From: Smittium mucronatum
Taxonomy: Eukaryota; Kickxellomycota; Harpellomycetes; Harpellales; Legeriomycetaceae
Reading direction: 5' to 3'
Assembly: GCA_001953115.1 (NCBI GenBank)
Contig: LSSL01007776.1
Coordinates: 1-38,214, forward strand
DNA: 38,214 nt
Both the position numbers and the translations under genes were made by a program. Of the stretch, positions 1 to 10,203 are shown piece by piece. Position 1 is the stretch's first letter. Every line of letters begins with the position of its first letter. Under the pieces are notes generated by a model that worked only from the letters and a program-made list of their open reading frames with translations, did no database searches and was not told where the DNA came from.

Positions 1-213
1 CATCCAGCCTACTTGAAGCAATGCCAGGGGGGGTCTTTCGGTTGGTAGATTGAACCCTTTTCCCGTAGGTACGCAGCCGGTAGTCCGGCAGAGGAGCTTA
101 TTGTAGTTAGGATAATAGTCTTTTCTATATGTCTTTTTCTTTTTTTCATATTTTTTAGTATAGTTTTTAATGACGTTATCTTACAATAAAATTCCGTGAT
201 ACAAAAAAAAAAA
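1..213 (+). mobile_element. 3' end of a SINE/LINE-like retro-element, cut by the window edge
   Basis: This segment is about 95% identical by eye to 7250-7461. It is GC-richer than its surroundings up to about position 100, then T-rich, and ends in an 11-A tail at 203-213, so the element lies on the plus strand. A 5-bp hairpin (76-80 with 85-89, loop TAGT) sits about 115 bp before the poly-A. The hairpin, T-rich spacer and A-rich end are shared with the LINE remnant at 12985-14539 and the SINE at 26207-26450. The 5' part lies outside the window, so no target-site duplication can be tested. Confidence 0.8.
76..89 (+). other. retro-element tail hairpin, copy A
   Basis: Perfect 5-bp stem GCCGG/CCGGC closed by the tetraloop TAGT, followed by AGAGGAG. 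It is equivalent to the hairpins at 7325-7338, 14416-14429 and 26327-26340. Confidence 0.65.
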
Positions 214-734
214 TTGGAATGAAAAAAAGTGTCTATTGGAATGAAAAACCCTGTAATTAAAAGTTTTCAGATTTGCTTGAAGCTAAGTTCGCATTTATAA
301 ATCACTATTGAATGATAAAGCGTCTAAAAAGAATCGCCCCTTCACGTAATAATAGAGTACAAGATATTATTTCCCCAAACCAATATCAAAGCATTTAGTT
401 AATATTGGCACTACTTTTTGCCAAGAAAATAGGTATTTCACTAAAACTGTTTTTAGAGTCAAAAATATACTAGACCCAAATTCGTGAGATTTAATATTTC
501 GCTATGATGGCAGCGAAATCATACCAGATATTAAAACTGATTTTAATAGAAACCTGGAATTGGTCGAAAAGTAACGATTCTTATCTTGTCATTGGTTTTT
601 AGAGGGATAAGGCAAAACATAAACAAAAAAAGTATTCAAAAAATCCAATCATAGAAAAAGATAATAAGCATATAGTTATAGTTATAGGGAGAGTAATTTC
701 AGTTTTAATGTAAAAAAAAAAGAAAATCATTTAT
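214..734. other. AT-rich intergenic stretch downstream of MET5
   Basis: No gene is visible. Just after the retro-element poly-A, the motif ATTGGAATGAAAAA occurs twice in close succession (about 213-247). The rest is AT-rich with homopolymer A and T runs, and presumably includes the MET5 3' UTR on the minus strand. Confidence 0.5.
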
Positions 735-3700
735 TTAACTGTGGAAATCAAGGCCCTGTATAGTCTCCTTGACAATTCCGGATCTGATAACATAGTCACC
801 AAACGACTCGCCTTCCAGTCTCTCCAATGCGTAGCTCTTTATTATAGGTTTGAGCTCCCCAATTATTTGTTCTTCATTAATAGATTCACGGTATATTTTA
901 TTCAATCTGGATCCATTGTGAGCACCACCCAGATATAAGTTATATGCACCAGGAGCCTTACCTACAAGTCCGATTTCTGCAATATAAGGACGAGCACAAC
1001 CATTTGGACATCCTGTCATTCTGGTAACGATGGCATCATTACGAAGACCATTTTCGTCCAAGATATCTTCAAAGAGTGTTATTAGAGAAGGCAAATAGCG
1101 TTCAGATTCGGCCATTGCTAGTCCACAGGTAGGCAATGAGGTACATGCCATAGAGTGTAGTCTCATACCAGAAAGATTCTTGTTATGGACATTGAGTTTT
1201 CTGAGAAGGGCATCCATTTCATCAACTTCATCGTTTGGAACATCAGCAATGATTAAGTGAGAGTTACAAGTGAGTTGGAAGAAGCCCTTGTGTACCTTGG
1301 CAATGGTTTTAAGAGCAGTCTTAAGAGGATATCCGGGGATATCAGCTACTCTTCCGTTTTGGATAAACATAGTGTAATTCTTAAATCCAGGGACAGAATC
1401 TACCCATCCATAACGATCTCCATTACGGTTAAATGTGTATGGTCTAGTTTCACCGAGTTTGATCTTGCTATAAGACTCAATCTGCTCCTTGAACCATTCG
1501 ACGCCATGATCATCTATAGTGTATTTCATACGGGCATGTTTTCTGTTAACACGATCTCCATAATCTCTTTGAACCATAACTACTCCCTTGACCACTTCAA
1601 TAAGATTTTCTCTGTCAACATATCCAATTACAGTGGTAATACGTGGGTACGTTTTCTTGTTGTTATGAGTCATACCCATACCACCTCCTATGGCCACATT
1701 GAACCCAACAATCTCTTCATTAGAATTCAAGATGGCAATCAATCCTAAATCATAGGCAAACACATCAACATCGTTCTCTGGGGGAATAGCAATTGCAACT
1801 TTGAACTTTCTGGGCAAGTAAGATTGTCCAAGTAGTGGTTCAAAATCTTGAACTGCCTGACCAGCAACCATTTTGTCAGCAACCCAAATTTCATGGAAAG
1901 CTGTAGATTTTGGCAACAAACTATCGGAGATTAACTTGGCAACATTGTATACGTCTTCGCGAAGGTGTGTCTGGAGTGGGTTGGCTGATGCGACAACATT
2001 TCTGTTGACGTCACCACAAGCAGCAATGGTATCCAAAAGCGATTTGTTTATAAGATTGATAGTGGTCCTGAGGTTAGATTTCAAAACTCCGTGAAGTTGG
2101 AAAGTTTGGCGGGTAGTGATCTTCATTGTATCATTTCCATACTTTGTTGATAATTCATCCATAGCAAGCCATTGATCAGTTGTGGTTTTACCACCGGGAA
2201 GTCTGACTCTGATCATGAATGAGTATGCAGGGCTCAAGCCGGCTTCAATACGACTGGCACGCAAGTCGCGGTCATCTTGACCATAGGTACCGTGGAACTT
2301 CAGCAGTTTACCAGTAAAATCATCAACATTTCCCTTTGAATCATCTAAAAGTTCAGAAACGATGTTTCCTCTCAAGTAATTACTGTTAATTTTATTCTCT
2401 TCATCGGTGATCTTTGGTGGTTCATCATCAAGAGCTACACTGTCATCAACTTCCATGTTTACTCCTAATGAGGCCCAAAGTTCAGGGAACCATTTTCCGA
2501 ACCCGGTTTCAAAACCATCATCATCCTGATCATCTCCCAAACCTAAATCCAAAAGTCTGACGGCATTTAATTCAGACAGTTTTTTATCGAGGTCCTTTGA
2601 TGGTTTGTTAAAGTAAATGGCATCTTCCTTACGTGGCCAATATTCTCTGTCACCAATACCGAATACGGCATATTTCAAATTGCTTAAATTGATACTGGCT
2701 GATGAGAGGGTCTTCCAGAATGCACGTCCATTTGCTGGGAATTCGCCTTGACCAGCAGTAGAAACTACAAACACAATAGTGCTCTTAAACTCAATCTCGT
2801 CGAAATCAAAATCATCCATGGTAGAGATTTCAGAATTCATATGTCTTTGTTTGGCACCTCTGTGAACTCTGCGAGCTACATCCTCGGCATTGCAGTTGTC
2901 AGAAGCGTACAATACGGTTATGGCAGGACCTTGGAGGCCGGCCATAAGTCTGTCCAAATCGTCCTTAGCAGCTTTAGCAGAAGCCTTGGCAGAACGAGAT
3001 TCAAGGGATTCATCGGCTCCAGAATAGAATTTGGGTGTAGTTTCAGAAATCATAGCCAAAGTGTTGCTTCTGTCTAGGAAGGATTGGATTTCGTTCCTGA
3101 GCTTATCGGAGTCAAGAGTGAAGGAACCTTCACCTTCGGAGTTGGGCAAATAGCGGTATAAAGGCCATTTTCCAGAATCGACAGCCAATTTTGACAACTT
3201 CATAGTCTCAATTGATGAATAGCTTGGGCTAATGAGCTTTTTGGTTGAGTGAGGAAGATGAGCAAGAACAACGGATGGGCCTGGGAAGGAATCAGCCTCT
3301 AAAATTGCGGCAAGAGACTGGGTGTAAGAAGAGTATGCAGAAATAGAGGCAACATAAGCACCTCCATAGTTCAAAGCATACAAACCAATATCCTTTTTCT
3401 TCAGGATGTCATTAATGTTGTCGCCTGATTCAGAGTTTTTGCTATAATCACTAGTATCAAGGATCAACATATTGATGTTTACATTTGAAGCTAATACATG
3501 GTGAACTCCACTGTTTCCAATATCAACGGCCCATTGATCACTACCGATGAGCCAGTTGGAATCACGGTCAAAGTAGTTTGACAAAGCCTTCATCTGGCTA
3601 AGGAGAGGGCTAGCATTTGGGCTGGCAATCTCGATTTCAAGAATCTGAGATAGTTTATCGTGGAAAGATGGTCCAAAGTTATTAGAAGAGTTGAAAGACT

Positions 3701-5189
3701 CAACCCATTTGTTCAAAATAACGTGCAACTCACTTTTATCAGAGGAAGAAGTTTGTGCCAAAAAATCCAACACAAGCTTATACAGAGTCTGGCGCTTCTG
3801 TTCATTAAACAAAACAACACCAAAACCATACTCAGGGTTGGTTTCAATAGTATTGGTTTTTCCCCAGATTGTTTTGGGATCAGCACTGTTGACGATGCTT
3901 AATCTATCCTTAAAAGCGGTGAGCAGGATTTGTTGGTATGGTAATTTTTCGGATATCTGCATTTCAGACAAACCTTCAACTTCCATAGCAGAGGAACTTT
4001 CAGATTTAATGTTATCTGAACTATACCCCAAAGTATTATCAAGATTAACAAGGCGGGAGGTAGTAGATGATTCGACTTCTGCGGCAAGCAAGTCGAAATC
4101 TTTAGATTTAGAAAGAGAAAGTGGGATTGAGCGGGAGGACTGAACGTCAATCAAGGTAGGGCGGGTTGATCCACCTTCGTTGAAGGAGGCATTTCTAAGG
4201 AGGACAGAGAAGTCGAAAAGCAGATCACCCCAAACCTTTGCAACGTTGTTGACCTGTTCCAAAAACACTAGCTTATTGACGGAAAATGGAAGAAGGGCCA
4301 GGATGGACTCGGTTGGGAAAGGTCTATATACATTTATTCTTAGGTAACCGAGATCGTGGTTTCCGAGATGAGATTCCAAGTTATAATCGGAAATCGAGAC
4401 GAATACAGTCTTGGCGGAACTGGAACCATAATAAGAGACAGATCTTCCCTTGAGAGAAGAGGAATCTAAAGCCAACTGTAATAGTTCAGAATTAGTTGGT
4501 TTGGGGGCCTCAGTGGGGGCCTCAGTGTTTCCTTCGATCTCCATAGGAACAAACTGAGCATTCTTGGCTTCAACAAGAGAGTTAAGCTTGGAGTCGTAGC
4601 TTTCAATGATTTCCTCCATAGTATGACTGGCATCTACGTTGGAAAGAGCACTGGAATTGAGCTTATCACTATCAAAATAGTTGATAACTGGAACTCTGAG
4701 GACAGAAGCAGCAACACTAGCAAATAACAGGAAATCGTAACATTCTTGAGGAGTAGAGGCAGAAATGATTGGGCAACTTAAATCAGAGAAGGCGAAGACT
4801 TTTGAGGCATCTAAGAATCCTGTATTTTGGGAAGTTACAGCTACATTCAACACTATAGAAACGTTGGGACCAGACTCAGTTGAGGCTTTAGGGCGGGAAA
4901 TTCTGGTGAACATAGGCAAGAGTTGCAAGATAATGTTGGATGAAACGAGGATGGTTACCCTAGTATCCATAACCTGTAAATCAACAACATCCTCAACGAT
5001 CTTGGACAAATCGCTGTACGGATCAACCTTGATAAGTTTAGGTCTGCTGGATTCAGAAAGCTTAGATTCTATGACAGACAAGGAATCGGAATATAGATCT
5101 ATTTCTTCGACTATAACTATATCACTTGAATTGAGTGCTGAAAGACCCAAAGCAGTTGATGAGTTTATTCTAGAATGATTGGAACTCAT
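735..5189 (-). CDS. MET5: sulfite reductase (NADPH) hemoprotein beta subunit, fungal Met5 type
   Basis: It catalyses six-electron reduction of sulfite to sulfide in the cytosol, normally with the flavoprotein alpha subunit (Met10), which is not in this window. The 1484-aa product has the fungal size and order. Residues ~245-650 resemble pyruvate:ferredoxin oxidoreductase domains, including a decayed thiamine-diphosphate region (QWAVDIGNSGVHHVLAS, ~552-568). A flavodoxin-like domain spans ~755-905 (STAGQGEFPANGRAFW). The siroheme/4Fe-4S sulfite reductase repeats span ~960-1470. Cluster ligands are Cys1349, Cys1355, Cys1394 and Cys1398 in the CysI pattern C-x5-C...C-x3-C. Substrate and siroheme contacts are visible in TTRQTFQLHG (~1025) and RKHARMKYT (~1216). 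The frame is open and intronless; the ATG on the complement of 5187-5189 is the first Met, and TAA is at 735-737. It is the next enzyme after MET16 (36801-37696). Confidence 0.97.
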   Translation of the reverse strand: MSSNHSRINSSTALGLSALNSSDIVIVEEIDLYSDSLSVIESKLSESSRPKLIKVDPYSDLSKIVEDVVDLQVMDTRVTILVSSNIILQLLPMFTRISRPKASTESGPNVSIVLNVAVTSQNTGFLDASKVFAFSDLSCPIISASTPQECYDFLLFASVAASVLRVPVINYFDSDKLNSSALSNVDASHTMEEIIESYDSKLNSLVEAKNAQFVPMEIEGNTEAPTEAPKPTNSELLQLALDSSSLKGRSVSYYGSSSAKTVFVSISDYNLESHLGNHDLGYLRINVYRPFPTESILALLPFSVNKLVFLEQVNNVAKVWGDLLFDFSVLLRNASFNEGGSTRPTLIDVQSSRSIPLSLSKSKDFDLLAAEVESSTTSRLVNLDNTLGYSSDNIKSESSSAMEVEGLSEMQISEKLPYQQILLTAFKDRLSIVNSADPKTIWGKTNTIETNPEYGFGVVLFNEQKRQTLYKLVLDFLAQTSSSDKSELHVILNKWVESFNSSNNFGPSFHDKLSQILEIEIASPNASPLLSQMKALSNYFDRDSNWLIGSDQWAVDIGNSGVHHVLASNVNINMLILDTSDYSKNSESGDNINDILKKKDIGLYALNYGGAYVASISAYSSYTQSLAAILEADSFPGPSVVLAHLPHSTKKLISPSYSSIETMKLSKLAVDSGKWPLYRYLPNSEGEGSFTLDSDKLRNEIQSFLDRSNTLAMISETTPKFYSGADESLESRSAKASAKAAKDDLDRLMAGLQGPAITVLYASDNCNAEDVARRVHRGAKQRHMNSEISTMDDFDFDEIEFKSTIVFVVSTAGQGEFPANGRAFWKTLSSASINLSNLKYAVFGIGDREYWPRKEDAIYFNKPSKDLDKKLSELNAVRLLDLGLGDDQDDDGFETGFGKWFPELWASLGVNMEVDDSVALDDEPPKITDEENKINSNYLRGNIVSELLDDSKGNVDDFTGKLLKFHGTYGQDDRDLRASRIEAGLSPAYSFMIRVRLPGGKTTTDQWLAMDELSTKYGNDTMKITTRQTFQLHGVLKSNLRTTINLINKSLLDTIAACGDVNRNVVASANPLQTHLREDVYNVAKLISDSLLPKSTAFHEIWVADKMVAGQAVQDFEPLLGQSYLPRKFKVAIAIPPENDVDVFAYDLGLIAILNSNEEIVGFNVAIGGGMGMTHNNKKTYPRITTVIGYVDRENLIEVVKGVVMVQRDYGDRVNRKHARMKYTIDDHGVEWFKEQIESYSKIKLGETRPYTFNRNGDRYGWVDSVPGFKNYTMFIQNGRVADIPGYPLKTALKTIAKVHKGFFQLTCNSHLIIADVPNDEVDEMDALLRKLNVHNKNLSGMRLHSMACTSLPTCGLAMAESERYLPSLITLFEDILDENGLRNDAIVTRMTGCPNGCARPYIAEIGLVGKAPGAYNLYLGGAHNGSRLNKIYRESINEEQIIGELKPIIKSYALERLEGESFGDYVIRSGIVKETIQGLDFHS

Positions 5190-6862
5190 TTTGCAAATTA
5201 AGGATTATCTCTGGTTAAAATAAATGGGATCCCCAGATACTAGATTATATGAAAAGCAAAACGTGAAGAAATAGTATTTGGCGTCTGATATCAAAATATT
5301 GAATTCTAAAAATCTAAAATTATGTCAGCAAAATTTTACTTTTAAGCTACTGCGTTTTTTTACTGGAAACTGAATTTATTAGCTAATTGAATATCAATTC
5401 AGGGTGTAGGGTTGAAAATAATTTTATAAATTTCAAGAGTTGCATCAAGATCCAAGATGACTACTAGTCTATTTATGGATAGGAAATTCTGATCGAGCTG
5501 GTTTTATACAATGTATATTTTGATTAAGCTGATACATTGGCCAGCGTTTTTAGCGTGTGGGCGAAACTCCCAAAATGGGATATGATTATCAATTCAATAT
5601 GAGTGATTTTAGTGGAGAATCCGAATAGAAATCGAGACTCGGAAATATGCAAATTTATTGCATCATATTTTTGTATAATTAGCTTATATTTGCAATAGCT
5701 CTAATTTTACTAATGCAGGTAAAACCCTATGCTTAAAGCTCGTTATACTTGTTTTATTGGCTACTTTTATATGAGCCTCGAAAAAAAGACAAATGCTAAC
5801 CAACTATATTCAATGTGGAGAACGAAACCCAAGTCATAGGAAGATTTTGGTTTCCCAATCAGGAAACGATGATTGTATTTGCGGAGTTATGTTTGCAATA
5901 AAAATTCAATGAAAAACTAGTTTTTTTTTTAGGTTCGTTTGCAGATAAATCCTAATGAAAAACAAAAGAAGTCCATTTGCTAGTGGTGCCTCGTAGGTAC
6001 TAGTTGCTGATAAATCTTGGTGAGAAGTTTGAAATACAAAACTAGCTCCCCACAAATTCTATGATATAAAAAAAAAAACTAGCTCCCCACAGTTAATTTT
6101 TCATTATTAATCAAATCGCAGTGAAATGATTATGTTATCGGCTAAAAGTTAGATCGCAAACAGGATCAAATATTCTTCTAGTTATATTTCTCAGTAGAAA
6201 GATCCATATATTTTGGTTCAATGGTTTATTATATGAATTTCTAAGTATCATGACTATTACTTTATTTCTAACTGGCATACCGGGTATTTCATATTTCCTT
6301 AAATATCGACTTATGAATAAATATTCAGCAAAAAAAATATTTAAGGGGGTTCTTACCATTTTTAGACCCGAAACTGTGTGTTTTTCCTATTTGTAAAAAC
6401 CGGCATTTTATACTTTGTCTAGTAAATAAAAAGTTCTCATGGATAGCCGGGTTTAAATAAAATTTACAAAAAGAGATGTGAAGGCCAGGTTATCTCGGAT
6501 GTTAACTAATCCGTTTATACGAATTTTTAAGGTTCACAATCAAAGATGAGCACCTTTTATTTTAATGCTATGAAGAATTAGATACGCTTCGAATAATTAA
6601 GGACAACGGAATTCCATGTGGGAATCACCCCTTTTTCTGCGCATAATAAAAATGCATATTACTTATTATAATTAAGTATCTAGCTTGATTATAAAGCCGG
6701 ACATGTACTGTAAAACAGATTTCAGAAGCCGTAATTTTAATGGAACATCTTATAAACATGTAAACCCAATAGTAGTAAAAACTAAGTCAATTATTAGGGT
6801 TGATTTTAAGCAGTCTTTCACCATTGGAACAAAATAAACCCTGCTCCCCTAAGAATGAAACA
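5190..6862. other. intergenic region upstream of MET5
   Basis: No coding region is convincing. It should contain the MET5 promoter, read leftward. A 16-bp motif AAACTAGCTCCCCACA occurs twice, at 6039-6054 and 6076-6091, 37 bp apart. The second copy runs into TAACTGTGG (minus strand, 6087-6095), one mismatch from the yeast Met31/Met32 core AAACTGTGG. No CACGTG is present here. The rest is AT-rich and unremarkable. Confidence 0.5.
6039..6091. repeat. two-copy direct repeat upstream of MET5
   Basis: The 16-mer AAACTAGCTCCCCACA is present at 6039-6054 and 6076-6091, separated by AT-rich sequence. It looks like a local tandem duplication of about 37 bp. The unit's CCCCACA, followed by GTTA in the second copy, resembles a Met31/Met32 site; a regulatory role is only a guess. 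Confidence 0.6.
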
Positions 6863-6885
6863 CCTCGCCGTGGTTTAGGGGCTTA

Positions 6886-6907
6886 AGTGTACTTATAAAA
6901 GTACACT
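6886..6907. repeat. 9-bp inverted repeat in the proposed SINE head
   Basis: AGTGTACTT (6886-6894) pairs perfectly with AAGTACACT (6899-6907) around the loop ATAA. It lies directly after the A-box-like sequence, where a tRNA-derived head would have its anticodon arm, but the stem is too long for a normal tRNA. Confidence 0.6.
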
Positions 6908-7324
6908 AGACCAAAATTTCACACAGCGGTGTACTACTCTTGGTTGGGAATAGTGATGACAGCGCACAGCGATTCGGAGGACAGCGATTCCAGACGAGGA
7001 CCATCTCGAAACAGGAGGAACCGATCTTTTAGCACAGTTGAGACATAGTCTAGTGCACAAGTCCAGCGTTCGACAGTCAGATGGATCTTAGCATCTAACA
7101 GCTACTTGTAGGAAGGCCATGTCGATCAACCCCAAGTTTGGGTAGGAGCCTAATTTTATTAATCCTGTTAAAAGTAGGATCTCAGTAGATTCAATGAACT
7201 ATTTTTCGTTGACAAAGAGCTTAATTCTTGACTTCACGTAACCTCAGTCATCCAGCCTACTTGAAGCAATGCCAGGGTGGGGTCTTTCGGTTGGTAGATT
7301 GAACCCTTTTCCTGTAGGCACGCA

Positions 7325-7338
7325 GCCGGTAGCCTGGC
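7325..7338 (+). other. retro-element tail hairpin, copy B
   Basis: GCCGG (7325-7329) pairs with CTGGC (7334-7338) around TAGC. Compared with copy A, the stem change C to T gives a G-U wobble, so pairing is kept. Confidence 0.65.
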
Positions 7339-7461
7339 AGAGGAGCTTATTGTAGTTAGGATAATAGTCTTTTCTATATGCTTTTTCTTTTTTTCATACT
7401 TTTTTAGTATAGTTTTTAATGACGTTATCTTATAAAAAAAATCCCGTGATACAAAAAAAAA

Positions 7462-8026
7462 GGGGATTATTTAGTACCCTGAAATAAAGTTGAGCGGTAT
7501 AAGCGCTTATTTTTTCTAAGAAATGAATCGTCCACCTGCACTCAGCACAACTGCAATTTAATGAATATATTATTGGATTCTGGAATAAAATTTGCAGATG
7601 CGAGATTGTAACTGGTTTTATTTATCAATCCCTTTGATTGTTACAAAGTAGCTAGTCTTAAACTATTTTTTTGCATAGTTGTTGATGAATAAGTCTTTTT
7701 TTAAGATTCCATTACAAGCAATATACTTCCTAAACATTGGTAGAATTCCTTTCTCTCTTGGTGACGGATTATCTTTAAGTTTTTTCTATTAGTTGGACAC
7801 CCACTTTGAATTATCCACGAGTTCAACTACTTTTATTTAAACGACTTGGAGTGGTAATATAAATATGGGAGTTTTCTACTATTCGTCATATTCATATATT
7901 AATGTCTTCGTTGATAGATTTACTAGAGCCACGAATAAGCTAATGGTTTCCTACTAATATTTTACATTTTGATGATTCTCTTTGAAAGCAGACACCTCCC
8001 TACTAAATTTTTACTACTTTCTTGCT
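7462..8026. other. AT-rich intergenic, nothing recognised
   Basis: It lies between the retro-element poly-A and the first TTAA MITE. No gene, RNA or clear repeat is visible. Confidence 0.4.
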
Positions 8027-8030
8027 TTAA

Positions 8031-8193
8031 CCCTTTCCGGGCCCAGATTTGTGCCTTTGCACTATTTGAGTATATTTGAAATTATAATTGGCATAAAAAT
8101 TGATCAGCCCAATGATATACAAATAAAAGTAAACTAATTATAACATTGAGCGAAAATTGAAAGTCATTTTTTGTACCATCGCCCCTGAAAGGG
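8031..8193. mobile_element. TTAA-flanked MITE (piggyBac-like), copy 1
   Basis: 163-bp element flanked by TTAA at 8027-8030 and 8194-8197. It begins CCCTTTCCGGGCCC and ends CCCCTGAAAGGG, so the termini are imperfect inverted repeats with CCCTTTC at each outer end. TTAA duplications with termini starting CCYT are the piggyBac signature, and the element is too short to encode a transposase. Copy 2 at 9090-9253 is very similar and copy 3 at 10038-10199 is diverged. Confidence 0.82.
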
Positions 8194-8197
8194 TTAA

Positions 8198-8946
8198 AAA
8201 ACTAGTATTTTTAATACATAAATCTATTAGATAATCTTCAATTGAAATAGCAAAAGTAACCTCCTATTGGCAAAACATAAGAAACCTACTAGAGCTAGCG
8301 TGACTTTCCACATTTATTGGTTTGGTTATGATTTAATTTTGTATTTGCCAATGGTTTATGTAGTAAAAAAAAGTCTGGAAAGAAAATAGTCTCCCATATG
8401 CCGCTTTTTTAGTTTTCTTTTTAAATAATGAATTGTATTGGTAGATAATAACAGTAAAAACTACACTATACTTTTTATAGAATTCATATACTTTTCCCAC
8501 CATAAAAAATTAAAATATGAGAAAATAGAAAAGGTTTCCAAAAGCTTTCAAACACTTATTCTTGACACAAGTAGGAAAATCCACAATTTTATTAACGGTT
8601 GAAAATTTCACCGAATGACATTTATTTATTTCCCAGGAATCAGTCTATTATTTTTATTCAAATGGGAGATTCTTTCGAAGACCAGACTTTTTTTTACTGT
8701 GCAAACTATTATAAAACGGTCCAATTAAAATAGAAGAACATGCTGGCTCTAATAAATTACAACACTTTACCAGTAGAAAATCAGCCTCTAAAATTCATAT
8801 TTTGATTTAAATAATAATTTTGTAAGTATTTTTAACTCTGTATTTCCAAATTAGGAAAGTAGTAAAAATATAGTAGGAAAGTGTCCGCTCTCAAGGAGAA
8901 TCTCCCAAATATAGTATTAATAAAAAGCCAGAATTAACCCAATTCC
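8198..8946. other. AT-rich intergenic, nothing recognised
   Basis: No open frame or repeat that I can support lies between MITE copy 1 and the relic at 8947. There are many short A and T runs. Confidence 0.4.
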
Positions 8947-8985
8947 GGTGACGTGATTGAAGACCTACTGGAAATTTTACCTATT
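8947..8985. repeat. single-arm relic of the inverted-repeat element seen at 34051-34273
   Basis: The first 21 bases (GGTGACGTGATTGAAGACCTA) match the arm at 34051-34071 with three differences, all transitions, and a looser match continues through ATTTTACCT. No opposite arm was found nearby, so this is probably a broken copy. Confidence 0.45.
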
Positions 8986-9089
8986 TTATGTCCAATAAAA
9001 TTCCATTTTTGAAAAATTAACAAAAAAATGTTTTTTTGCAGATATAATTTGTTTTTACAGGATGGTATCTTTTTAACTCAAAGGTTTAA

Positions 9090-9253
9090 CCCTTTCCGGG
9101 CCCAAAATTGTGTCTTGCCCCTATTTGAATTCATTTGCAATGCTAATTGGCTCAAAAATATGATCAGCCCAATGGTATATAAATAAAATTAAACTAGTAA
9201 TAACATTGAGCGAAAAGTGAAAGCCATTTTTAGCACAATTGCCCCTGAAAGGG
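9090..9253. mobile_element. TTAA-flanked MITE (piggyBac-like), copy 2
   Basis: 164-bp element between TTAA at 9086-9089 and 9254-9257. It begins CCCTTTCCGGGCCC and ends GCCCCTGAAAGGG. Its interior matches copy 1 along its length, for example GATCAGCCCAATG and AACATTGAGCGAAAA. The two perfect TTAA flanks and intact ends suggest copies 1 and 2 are the youngest of the three. Confidence 0.85.
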
Positions 9254-9257
9254 TTAA

Positions 9258-10033
9258 TAGGTACAAAAATTAGGCTAAATGTATTATAGATATTCAAACC
9301 TGATACTCCCAATTTCATAATATTCACCAATTGAAAACCAGTAAGTAGCATTACTAGCCAGTAGAAACTTTTTTTTTCCATTTTCAGGCTCAAAAGTTAA
9401 ATATGCTCTTATATGATCACAGACAGATTCGACCAATAGTATTTTTTTTAGAAATGTACTATTTTTATATACAGAAAACTATGCGGAATTTTTAAAAAAT
9501 TAAACTGAAAAGGGTCATATATACCATTCCAATAAAAAAAATCTATTATTATTAGTGCAAATAATTATACAGTGTGTATGGCTGCATTTAAATCCAAACC
9601 ATATAACAGGTGAAATGGTATTTCTTCCACAGTCTAATTAGCAAATTGGATCATTTATACCAAGATTTATAGCTCACTGCTTGATTTTTTAGTCCATTCA
9701 GGGCCGGATGTTAAAAAACCATCTTTTCTTTTATTCCTAAGGAAATATTTTATTGAAACTTTACATTTATAATTGGGTTAAGTTTATTTAAAACCGAGCA
9801 GAATATGCCAAAATTTTCAAATGAGCTCAATATATTTTTAGTATCTGTATTAGCTAGCTTTCAGGGCGCTTTATATACTACAATCTTCTGAATATAAAAA
9901 ACTCCACTCAGTAGCATATATATGTAATCAATAGAATTGGATCCTGTATCTAGTGAAAAGTGAGTATATATTAGTATTTTTATAAATGTAATGTGTTTTT
10001 GTATCATCGGTTCTGAAAAACAAAAATGTTTTT
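9258..10033. other. AT-rich intergenic, nothing recognised
   Basis: No supported gene. The open frame on the complement of 9121-9393 runs into MITE copy 2 and is not credible. Confidence 0.4.
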
Positions 10034-10037
10034 TTAC

Positions 10038-10199
10038 CCCTTTCCGGAACAAACTCAATCCTATATCATATTTTTTCAAATAACCAAATTCAATTAGCTT
10101 GATGCGCAAACTTACCCAATAGCTTAAAAGGGTTAAGAACCCAATATATTTGCTGAACGAAAAGTTAAAGCAATTTATGTAACACCGTTCCTGAAAGAC
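10038..10199. mobile_element. TTAA MITE, diverged copy 3
   Basis: 162-bp segment beginning CCCTTTCCGGAAC and ending GTTCCTGAAAGAC. It is flanked by TTAC on the left (10034-10037) and TTAA on the right (10200-10203). The interior block near 10154-10180 (CTGAACGAAAAGTTAAAGC) aligns with TTGAGCGAAAAGTGAAAGC in copy 2. Length and termini agree with copies 1 and 2, but the sequence has decayed. Confidence 0.68.
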
Positions 10200-10203
10200 T
10201 TAA

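Larger units (their letters stand above)
6863..7461 (+). mobile_element. SINE-like retro-element, possibly full length with tRNA-like head
   Basis: The 3' part (7250-7461) is a near-identical second copy of 1-213 and ends in nine A residues (7453-7461). Upstream to about 6863 the DNA is clearly GC-richer than its surroundings and has no long open frame. The proposed head CTCGCCGTGGTTTAGGGGC has an RNA polymerase III A-box-like core (TGGTTTAGGGG), followed by a 9-bp hairpin at 6886-6907. A B-box is weak: GTTCGA near 7070 is too far away. The 10-mer ACAGCGATTC is repeated near 6965 and 6983. No target-site duplication was found, so the 5' limit is uncertain. It could instead be a 5'-truncated relative of the LINE at 12985. 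Confidence 0.55.

Noticed and set aside
9121..9393. 90-aa open frame on the minus strand
   Set aside because: It overlaps TTAA MITE copy 2 and has no recognisable features.
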